A stretch of DNA of 64,000 bases from Bugula neritina (taxonomy: Eukaryota; Bryozoa; Gymnolaemata; Cheilostomatida; Bugulidae): the NCBI GenBank assembly GCA_964035545.1, contig OZ037765.1, positions 8,832,698 through 8,896,697 on the forward strand, in the 5' to 3' direction. Made by a program: the position numbers and the translations under genes. This document shows, one piece after another, positions 22,806 to 34,800 of this stretch (its first letter is position 1; the number at the start of each line of letters is the position of its first letter). Below the pieces are notes generated by a model that saw nothing but the letters and a program-made list of their open reading frames with translations, was not told the origin of the DNA and searched no databases.

Positions 22806-25800
22806 ATGGCAAAAACTGCTGAAGTAGAAGACTTGAGTTGTTGGGATCCAATGGTTGAAGATTATGAAAATAAAGCATTTAATTCATATCATAAAGGACC
22901 TGGGAAAAATATGCCTGAAGATCCCATGTAATTAAAACTTTGTTCTTCAAACAAACTTTAATATATAATAGCTATTCCTTTTTTCAAGCAACTATTTTTA
23001 TTTGGGATACTAAGTTCTTATGCATTTAAAATACTGCTCTAGTTTTGCTATGTTAGTTTTAATTGTAAGCTCAATGTGAGTGCTACCATATTTCTGTTGC
23101 ATATGATGTTTTTAGTTTCTTGTCACTAAAGTTTCCTACGTTGCAAATGCAAAAATTTGGGCTTTGTACCCTGGAGATTTGTTATAGCTCTGTACATGCT
23201 AAAAACTCATCAACTCTCTTTAACAAACACTTTTAATAAACAGCTTTCCACAACCAGTTAGTTAGATAAATAGATGATTTGGCTCGTTGATAGTCTGTAC
23301 ATTATTATAATATTTAGATTTTAGACTATTGTATAACAAAATTGTTTATAATATTATCTTTAGCTGTATATACTCACTAGCTAACAGCTGCTGAAACTAA
23401 AAAGGAGCTGCACTCAACTTCAATAATGTTTTTAATGATGTAGTATTTATTTTGCATATTTTTAGTGTTCGAAAGTCGTTCACCAATCTGTTTGTACGAG
23501 GTATTCCAGCTAATCTCAATGTCGTAAGTATTCCATTATGTTATTACAGACTATGGAGCGTATAATCTCATATTAACTTTTTATTTTCAATAATAATGGT
23601 AATTTTATTTTTCTTTGTGTTTCTTGTGATTGAGTCATAGCCATTTAATAGATTTTTTAACTCTGATTTTGCTTGTCATGTGTTTTTATACTCTCTACTT
23701 GACTTACATTTTATTAATATATTGTATGGATCACAGAAAGGCGTTAGAAACTTATTTGGCGAATATGGTCAGGTTACTTCATGTGTGATACGGTTTACAC
23801 CCAACTATTCAACAAATATTGCGTAAGTCACTGTGTTTGCATATATGTATCCAATATCTGCCAAGTTTTAGTATTTTAGCTATATAGTCATTACACTCAT
23901 AAACAACTCAACAGTCTAAATCCTGATTCAACACAGAAGTTTTTATCACCATCCTCTCTGAAATTATTCTGAGCACATGTTTCATGAGAAATTCGAGATA
24001 ATAGCCCTTTCTGACCTCATCATTCTCACATGAATGACACTCAAATTGATAGTATAATTTTCAGAAGTCATGTTCCATACAGATTTTTATTCATGTAAAA
24101 TTAGAATTTTCATGTTACCAAGTATCTAATGGAGTATTATCATTTATTTATATTGGTAAACATTCCAAACATAAAATATATGCAATCGTGTGATGAATTT
24201 CAAACAGGTAAAACCAGAATAACTGGTAATAACAAATATTGATGAGCTATCTAATTAAAACAGAACTTCAGAGACCTAGAGGTTTAAAATATATGTTTTA
24301 TTTTAAATTTTACTATATTAGCTCAGCGTCCCTACTTTGGTTTTTATAACTTGCGTTAAACTAGTGTTGCTGTGTTTTGCAAGGTTTGTAACAATGGCCA
24401 CAGTCGACCAGTGTAATGAATGTATACGCTATTTAAATGGCCGTCAATTCGGAGCTGATAGGATAGGAGTTGAATTTGCTAAATCACAAGAAGACAAAGA
24501 ACGGGACCGAAAGGAGAGAGATGTAAGGATGATTCTTTACGTCCAGCTTCTATTTTTAATTTACTTTTAGAAATTTTTATCTTTACATTTTTGTGCTGGA
24601 ACTTTTATATTCTGCTAAAATTAATTTTGAGGACAGTGTCATTTTATGAAACCAAATCATTTTTGTAAATCAGTTTTACAAATTTTACTGACTATACTGT
24701 AAGCTTATAAAACTTTTAAGATAAAATGAGTTTAATAGATAGCAATCATTCTCATCCTCTTAATGTCTTAATGACTTAATTACGAATTAATGTTTCACTA
24801 GCTTAGCTCTTACATTCTTTTTGCCCCGTTGAGTTACTATTTGAAAATATTTAAAAGAATTTTTGACTCATGAGAACATCTTTGGTGTAAATTCAACGAT
24901 TTGATTCTGATTATTTCTTTTACTTGAGCATTAACCTATATTAGTAAGTTATATAACATGATCAGTCTCAAGTAGTTGACCTCTGTTGTAGGCCCAAGAC
25001 AGATTAATTACATCTTTTGGCAGTGGGCGCACAGTAACTACCTTAAAGTGAGTGAGGCTTATAGCAAATAGCAAATTCTACTAGCTGTTCCAGTATATTA
25101 CATTTTAGATTATTATGGTTGTCATTATTAGCTCAGTTGATCTCTACTAAAACAAGGTTGATGACTGGGTCCAATTGGCACCAAAAACTAGGTTTTCTGT
25201 GGCTAATGACCTCACATTGCTTAATGTAAAAATTAATTTGTGGAACATTTTCTAATTGCCACTTTATAATTTGAAAAGTGAGTCTAATATTTATGATTTT
25301 TCCCTGATGATTTCATGTTGGTATTGAGGATGACCTATTATTTGTTTCCATACCTTTCTAGAAAATATTTAATCGTTTATAATATTGTTCTTGACTTAGT
25401 GATGATGCAAGAGCTCTTGGGTCTCATAGAAATTTAAAAATACAAGTTGACAATTCTTCACTTCAAACCGGAGCCAACGGACACGACTTAAATAAGTGAT
25501 AATTTAATACTATTGTTCTGTATTAATTTTTTTTAATTTAGTTTTTTTTCCGGCAAAATATATAAAACTGATATTCTAAAATACCATTTTACTATTGACT
25601 TTTACATTTTCTGAGTGGCTGATTTTATGGAAAGTCTCTCCAAGCATATTGCTGGTCAGACAGCATTGATACACATGTGACTTTGCTGTTTTGTGCGGAT
25701 TTATTTCTTTTTTTATTGATGCTGTTTGCATCGTGTAACTTTAACCTAAAGTTTGAAGTTCTGCGCTACTGAATTGACCTGAAATGGGCTGGTTGTAGTT

Positions 25801-28800
25801 TAATTATAACTGCTATACAGGCTTTGTTCAGTATATTTTTTACATCTATATCTAGAAAATAGTCACTTTCTATATGCCTAAGAGTTCTACTGTGCAATGT
25901 ATTTTTCCAAAAGTCTGAAGATCTTTTTTCAGGTTGATCTAACTGTATGCCCTTGAGTATTTAAGATTGGGCCTCCACCTCAAGCAAATTCTCAACGTAA
26001 TGATTTCCATCTTATACTGTCTACATTTTAATTACGATGCTATTTATCTGATTTTTAGGTCTTATAAAGGTAGTCATTCTGAGAGCCAGTCATCAAATAC
26101 AGGTAAATTGTGTTAAATTTTCGTTACTAAAACCGTCTATACATACTTTACTTTTGTGCAAATTGGCAAATTTTATGATTATGCTGTTCTTGTTAAGCCA
26201 TAATCAAATTTTACAAAAGAAACCTTAACACTAATATGTTGCTTGCTTTATTGTTACCAGTAGTAAGATGTGTGAGTATTAGCTAAGGAGATGATCAATG
26301 ATTGAATTTTTTTATATCTATCATTATTTATGTTTTCTAGATTACAAAGAGTGTGAGCAATGTGGGAAGCCTGGTAAATAACTTACTTTGCTTATATGTC
26401 AAACCTACACATTTCAACTTGTATAATACAAGTGACTTATATTTATAATTTGTAAGATTGCTTTTAGAGCTGCATCAAATCACTGCATTGACGTAATGTA
26501 TCATAAGACAATATCATGAATATGCATCATATAATCTTTTCATGATATAGTATTCTATATCATACTGTCACTGTGTTGCAGACAGCAAATACAAGTGTGT
26601 TGGATGCCATATTTTGTACTGCTCTCAAGACTGCCAGAATAGGGCATGGGGCTCTCACAAACAAGTTTGTGGACAAACAAGGCAAGTACTGTTATAGTCT
26701 GATGCCAGGGTTAGTGTCTGCTCAAGTCTCAGAATTGAGTCATTGTCAAAGCCGTTTGTATTTTCTGCACTACTTTGTATTTTTTGTATCTTAAGAAATC
26801 TCAGGTTTTTTTGCATCTGTCTACCGTAAAAATATTTACGAGTACGTTTGAAAATTAATACAATTTTATTGGAGTTAAAAGTATCAGTATTTAACCGAAA
26901 AGTACTTTATGGAACTTTATCTAAAATTTTGACTTGCTCGGTTGCAAAATATGGTTTTGCTACTTGAAAACGCTAAGCCTAGGGCCACACTGTGCGTATT
27001 TTCGCATGCGAAATTTTAAACCACGAGTAGCAAAGGTGTCCACTGTATGCATTGAGAAAACATTCGCACTTGTCGCTCAGCATTCTGAACGCAAGTGCGA
27101 ATCGTCTCTGTCGTCGTCACCTAATTGGCTGGTAGTTATTTAGCGAGCCCAATTCTTTTGTTTTAGTGCTATATTCCAGTAAATTGCGTTTTATTAAAAG
27201 CGAGCGCGATTTAAAAATGAAAGCTTTATTTATCACGCATCACTGATGCCACAGTGGACACCTTTGCTACCTGTGGTTTCAATTTTCGCTTGCGAAAATA
27301 CGCACAGTGTGGCCCTAGGCTAATTGGTTATCAGTAACTCCGAAGTTATGTAATTGGGTTACAAAAGTACAAAGTAGCAGAACATGTCTGGAATTTGTAT
27401 AAGTGTATATCCATGTAAATTGTATAATAAACCAAAAGTTGCATTCAGAGAAAGTTTTTTAACTGGATAAAAGAACTTGTATTACCATAATTTTTCGTAT
27501 GCTTTTTTGGGTAAAACAACTGTGTATGGTTCTAGCTATTTGTAAAATGATAGTTTTTTTTGGCATGGCACTACTTTCTTTCTCATGATTATTTAAATCC
27601 AATGTAATTTGTAAAGCAACACTCTCAAGTTTATAATACGGTTGCAGCCTCCATTTTGTTGATTATTTTATTTCGCTGTGCCCAAAACCAAAGAGCACTC
27701 TAGATATTCTACAGAAACTGTACTATAGTTCTATTAGTTATATATTTATAGTGATAAAGTTGACTGTGGTTCTACCAACAGGGAAGGTTCACTTTCCAGT
27801 AGCTCCTCACAGGTTGCTACAGCTCCCAGTGATTCTGAACTGTCACTTACTAAACTTTCTCTGCCTCTTGAGAGACCTGTAAAGGTAGGTTAGCAGTTCC
27901 CTCCTTGTCGGTTATCTTCCCATATTCCTAATATTTGTTCAACTGTTTGTATATAACATATTATGGTTTTGTAATCTTGGAATTTTTTAGTGAGCCTGCC
28001 TACAGCTTGTAAGTTTAATGTCTTGGTTGATTCTATTGAAGGGCACACCTTAAAGTGTTTTAATGTCTGCTGATATTTACAAAAGGAGGGCTCTTTAGCA
28101 TGTGTGCTGGCAAAATCACCACTATAACTCGCCAAAGTTCATAACTATGAAAAATTCTAAGGAAAGGGTTTTTTAAAGTTGACTTGGTCATATGTGCCAC
28201 CGATAGGAGCAATTATGACTGAATGCTTTTCCTAACATCACTGCCACTACACACGGCTGCTCCCTGCTAGAGCCTTCTGTATTTCTGTCTGTGATCCATT
28301 TTCATTTCTACCTATATGTCGGTCTCTGTAACAAACTTATATTAGCAAACATTGTCCACCTCATCACCATACACTGTTAGGATTACAAACCAGTCACTTA
28401 CTTTAGTTTTACTGTTTGACAGGTAACTTTGGTAGAGTTCCAGTCTCCTGCGAAGTTCTTTGTTCAGCTCACTGATAATCGTGACACGCATCTGGTCACA
28501 ACTTCTTTAAATAAGGTACGTTCATGTTTCTGTCTTGAAATAGTATAAAATTTTGTTTGGATTTTGTTTTGTTTTAGGCATGGTTTTACTAGCATACTTG
28601 TGATTTAGAAAGATTTTTTTATAGGCTGCTTAGTTAAAAAACCTTCAGAGCATCAAGAATTGATAACATTGCATCTTTAAATTCTACTTTGGTAGAAAAA
28701 TTCATTTCTTTTCATTGCGAAGGTGTGGGTCATGGAACCCTGTTCTGTGCTGACAGGGGACAAACCCTGAAACAGTGTCCATACACAAGTTGAGTCATAC

Positions 28801-31800
28801 ATTATATAGTCTAACAAAGTAATTTACCAATGATATTGCCTGTGTGTTTGCTGTTGCATTTTGAAATCTGAAGCATTGAAGGTTTAAATTTGCTAACATA
28901 ACTCTTTGCTTTTCATCAATAACGCTTGTTACTGTTCCTGATTTCAGGGTGAAGCAATAGTTTCCCCCATTTTTTCAATTTCTTAGCCCTTTCATTAAAA
29001 AAAGCCAATACATTTTTATCCTGTAAAAAACAAAACTTGCTTTTGTTTTGTTATCTTTTTTGAGTAAGATTTTTTTATTCTTGGTTGATGGCATTATGAA
29101 TCTCAATTCAGCTTTTTAGACTATTGGAAGCAGAGTGGTGTGATGGTCTGTCTTTATTTCTTTTTAGCAGCTGTGCTCATTATTATTCTTTTTAGTGTGT
29201 CTTTACACATTTAGTTTTTTCATGGAAAATGATTGCTGAATTTTCGTAAATATTTTTAACGTACATATATATATATATATATTGACTTGTGTGGCCAAAA
29301 TCTGCTGTCGTTTTCATCTCTGCATTGTCACCGAACTGTGTTGATTACTGCATTAGTTGAAAGTAGTTTTGGGTTTGTGTAGCATTTTGTGTAATACGTA
29401 GTCCTATCAGCTGTTTATTCAAGCTTTAAGCAGAATTGTTAAGAGTTCTTTATTAATGAGAGTGGAAGTAGTGAGACAAAACTGTTGCACAATATTTCTT
29501 CCCATCATCAGTGAATGGTTTTACATTGGTACAAATCCTTAATATTACTTTTAATTTCTTCGTTCAGTCTGAGAATGCATTAAGCCAACACTATTTCACA
29601 CATTTATGGTAAAAGTGCCTTTCCTGGGTGTCTCTTAGCTCACATGTACTAGTTGCCATGAGTCCTCACTAACTATTTTCTAGAGTATAGGTGTAATAGC
29701 CGTTTCATGATAACTGCATAATTTTATCATAAAGTACCATTATACACCATAGTTTTGACATTGCATTATATTTTAATTTAGAGTATATAACCAATCATTT
29801 TAGTTATTGAAATAAACTCTTGAGTACAGCTAATACTTGAACTCTTTTTTTTTCAGTTAAAGTAATTGGATTGTTCGCATTATTTCAGGGAAAAGTATGT
29901 TATATAAGAACTTACTCTAGAGGTTTATTACTCATATGTTTCACAACTAAGGTTGTACTATATAAATATCTACATCTACTGCATTAAATTTTAAAAATAC
30001 ATTTTCTTCTAAAGAATAATATGGATATCTTAATACAAGCAATATACCTAAATGTATTCCATGTAGATTTGCCAATGTGGTATTTTTTAGGCCGTGCATT
30101 TGTTCACCAAAAATAGTTCTGTCTGAACTGTTTTGATTTTTTAGTTACTGCATTTTTTATTTACAGGTAAAGCACAAAACTAGTGATTGTAAATTTTTAT
30201 TTTTGTTGAGTTCAACTCGCCTAGACGTCCCGGATTAAAATGGATTTAACTAGCTTTCTTAGCATAATATACCAACTGTACTCTGAGTTATTAACCTACA
30301 CCTAACCCCCTTTTCTCTTATTTCAGCTTTGCATACCCCATTCACCAATTGACATCAAACCTCAGCCTGGGGATTTGTTGGCCGTTCAACTGGCCAATGG
30401 TGTATGGCATAGAGGTCTTATTATTGGCACTAGAAAATATCAATTTTTTGTTTATCTGGTTGATATTGGCCAAAAACACCTATCCAACATCATATGTCCT
30501 ATTCCTTCAGAGATGTTGGGCATACCTTTTCAAGTATACACATTTAGAATGTTTGATGTTTCTCTTCTTTTCTTCCGTTTCGAATTTCATTTCTTAGTTG
30601 TGGCAATTTTCCATTTGCAATGGTTTTTTGAAAAGACTGACCTTGTATGTGCTTGATTATGTCCAGACCCATTCGAACCACTAACCACCAGCTTTTGCGT
30701 AAAAATAACTCATTGAATTTTGATATGAAGAGTATTAAAAAACAGAAGTTTCTTCTTTGCTTGCGTTCTTTTTCTGTGTTTTAAAAGGCCATTCATTATT
30801 CTTTCTGAATTTATGTTGTTGGTGACCTAATTTAGCTGATATGAGCCAATTTAACATACTTGAGGTATTTATATTCTGTTTCAGGCAATACAGTGCAGTC
30901 TGTACGGTCTTGCACCCTACAAGAGAACTTCTTGGACAGATTTTTCTGTTCAGATTTGCACTCAACTTGGTTTAACAGTTGGCCAGCAGTACAGTATAAC
31001 TTGTGTTGAATCTTTCAAGGGGAACCAGGTGTTTCTTAAACTACCAGGTAATTAAATCTGGCCAACGAAAGTTGGTAACTTTTTAAATTATTTGGTGGAA
31101 GGAAACAACATTGCCTAGAATTCTTGTTAAGATAAAATTACATAGTAAGAATAAAATTATATATTTGTTTGTGAAACTGTATACTCACTTGGCATTTAAT
31201 AGCTGTTACTATTTCAATCAACATTGTTAGAGTGTAGTGTTGAAGTTGCAGTGTAACATTTATCATAGTGTGACTTCCGGACTTTTACATGATGTTTTCT
31301 ATTCTGTAGATGGCAGAGATCTGGGAGACTGTCTTATAGAGGCTACAGGCGCTTCAGTAGATCCACAGTCTAAGTAAGTGATAAGATATTACCTCTGTTA
31401 TTTTAGTAGATTAGCCATAGTTTAGCTAAAAGTAAATTATGCTTGTTACTTGAAACAGCCAGTAACATTTTTTTCAAAGCATCTTTATCGGCGCCTAAAA
31501 TATCCCTCTACATGCTAAAAGTTATACTTTCCTAGACTGGACATATTGAATATTTTTCATATGTTAGAATATGTATTTACTAGGTCTATATTGTACATGC
31601 ACATTTATGTAAATATAACTTCTGCTGTAGATATCATGTTTGGGATAGCTTACATCGATATGTTCACCCTGGTGACTCCCTGTTCTTGAAAGTTGAGGAA
31701 AGCTCCATTGAAGGTGTTGATGGTTTCTATGCTCAGATAGGGAACCAGGATTTACACAAATATTTAGAAAGTTTTCAAGTACTCGAATCTCAATTGAATA

Positions 31801-34800
31801 CTTACGCTCAAGAAAACCCAATTGACCCCTCCAACAAGTGAGATTGCATCTTAATATTAATAATCATAGTATACGGGCCATATTAATGTATACCTATAAT
31901 AACGCTTTTATCTGTCGTTGGTATGGTTGGGATAACTTTGTTTCTGTTGAATACAGGCCAGATGTAGAAGATTTTGTGTTAGCCGAGTACAATGGCAGCT
32001 GGTCTCGAGGAAAAATATATCATTTGAAGAATAATCAGGCAGTAGTGGGATTCATTGATTATGGAAATTTAGAGACCAAACCAGTGGCTGAGTTGATGGC
32101 TCTACCCAGACAGTTTTCTCACTTTCCAGCTGTGGCAGTCAGCATTCACTTGGAGGGAATTACTGACCACCCGGATAGAGAAATGCAGAAACCCGCTGCT
32201 CAATTTTTAAAGGTATGCTGATTGTTGCCAACTGCTTTCTTCTCTAACTGTAGACATGCTAATATTTCTAGTTAACCATTAACTTTCTTCACATAGATGT
32301 GTTGTTCAAGCTGCTGAGGGTTTTATTTTTAGGATTTCTTTAAAGAATCGTTGAAAGCTGTTGTTAAAGATTTGAATAAAGACACATTATCTGTGGATGT
32401 TGTTCTGGAAGATGGCAGACGTCTGGTTGATCTTCTTATCTCTTCTGGTCTTGCACAGCGGTGTACTCAGCCTTTAACTGGTTCTCTTGTTTATTCTACT
32501 CCTAAGTGTACTGTTGCTGACAGTGTATTGTCTCCCCCTACACTCAATCAGAGACCCAATGACTCTTCTTACTCTCTTTCTACTCCCAGTTCTGGTGCTT
32601 CTCATAATCATTCAAATATCAAGGTTGGCATCATATATGTGTTATTGTTTATATCTCTTTTTATACTTTACCAATACACTCACACAGAGACACACGTGCG
32701 ATCGAACACACAAATATATATAGTTTTAATTAGTTATTTTACTCTGTTATTTCAGTCCATCTCTCCAGCAAGAAATTTGAGCACTTCGAAGCAAAGGTAA
32801 AGTTAGCTGCTTGATTGTTTTAGTCTTGAAATAAGATGTCATGCATTTTTCAATTTGATTTCAGTAATAATTTTCTTTCATCAGCCATGTGCCCTTGAGC
32901 AATGTAAAACAACATATAAATTGCTTGCAAAAATAGAATATTTCATTTCTTATAATTTCATTTCACTGTCCCGAACACCTGGTGGCAGTTTAAACATTTA
33001 AACACAGAAACTGTACTATAGTTCTATTAGTTATATTCATAGTGATAAAGTTGACTGTGGTTCTACCAACAGAGAAAGTTCACTTTCCAGTAGCTCCTCA
33101 CAGGCTGCTACAGCTCTCAGTGGTTCTGAACTATCACTTACTAAACTTTCTCTGCCCCTTGAGAGACCTGTAAAGGTAGGTTAGCAGTTCCTTCCTTGTC
33201 GGTTATCTTCCCATCATTGTTTCTTCTAGTTGAGAAGACAACTGCTACAATTATGCTGTCAACTGATAACATAATGTTAACTTTTGATTCAGTGTGACAA
33301 CAATATTATTGAGGTAGGTTCGTGTATAGTAACTGAGAGTCTACAATCCATAAGTTGATATTATGAAATTGTAGAGGCACATAGTTTGGTCATTTTTACT
33401 GAAAGCTGTCTCTTGGTTCTGTAATTATAACAAGGATCAAATCTCTTAATATTCTCTCTGTTTATACAATCTTTCTAAAAATAGATTCTGTACCATCACG
33501 AGGTATTATCCATATTCACACATTTTCATTTATAAATGCCCTAACAAATTAATAGCTTGCTTAACATCGATTATGTGCCATCTTTGTCCAAGCTAGCAAT
33601 CCATTTTTTATTTCTCCTTTAGGTCGATCTCTGTAACAAACTTAACATTGTCTACCTCATCATCATACACTAATTAGATTACAAACCTTTTTACTTACTT
33701 TAGTTTTACTGTTTGACAGGTAACTTTGGTAGAGTTCCAGTCTCCTGCGAAGTTCTTTGTTCAGCTCACTGATAATCAAGACACGCATCTGGTCACAGCT
33801 TCATTAAATCAGGTAAGAATTTCTCAGAACCGACTTGAGTCTTAACTAATCAGCTGACAGTTTAACACTTTCATTCATGAGAAAGAATACTTTATTTAAA
33901 GGATGTTTATTTAAGTTGTCTGTTGTAAAATAAAAATTAGCATGCTGTCATTGGTGCTTGCTGACTAAACATGCCTAAATAGTTATGCCGACCAACTGAA
34001 TTCTCCATAAACTCATCATTTAATCTTCGTACTTTGGTGTATGTCAATCAGTGCTGTAGATAAGTGAGTAAGTGAAGTATGTGCTTCAAGCTACACTATT
34101 GCCATGCTATTTTAGTTCTTCTGTAGTGAATTTCGAATCAACAGATTTTTGTAACCTAGTTTCTTGCAAGGTCCTTGACATTTGTTACAATACTCATTAT
34201 TGTCATCGTGCATTACTCTATCATTTAACTTGGTTTTTTACATTTTTGCCTAAGCCACTACTTACCTCATTACATTTATGGGACTTGATTGACTATATTA
34301 ACTTAGTTATCATTAATTTAATGTTTTTCAACAATATTTTTTAGTTAGCACACATATATTATGGCATATTTTTGTGCCAGTTTTACTAAATTTCAAGTTG
34401 GTTATATAACAACTTATTCTAGCTAACTTGAAATCTAAATGTCCGTTCTGTTGATAACACAATATCAAGTTATTATAGAAAAAATATGTCTGAAATAAGT
34501 TAAAGCTCCTAAAATGTTGGAATAATTATCTGTTTCAGGCAATACAGTGCAGTCTGTACGGTCTTGCACCCTACAAGAGAACTTCTTGGACAGATTTTTC
34601 TGTTCAGATTTGCACTCAACTTGGTTTAACAGTTGGCCAGCAGTACAGTATAACTTGTGTTGAATCTTTCAAGGGGAACCAGGTGTTTCTTAAACTACCA
34701 GGTAATTAAATCTGGCCAACTAAAGTTGGTCACTTTCTAAATTATTTAGTGGAAGGAAACAACATTGCCAAAAACTCTTGTTAAGATAAAATTACACAGT

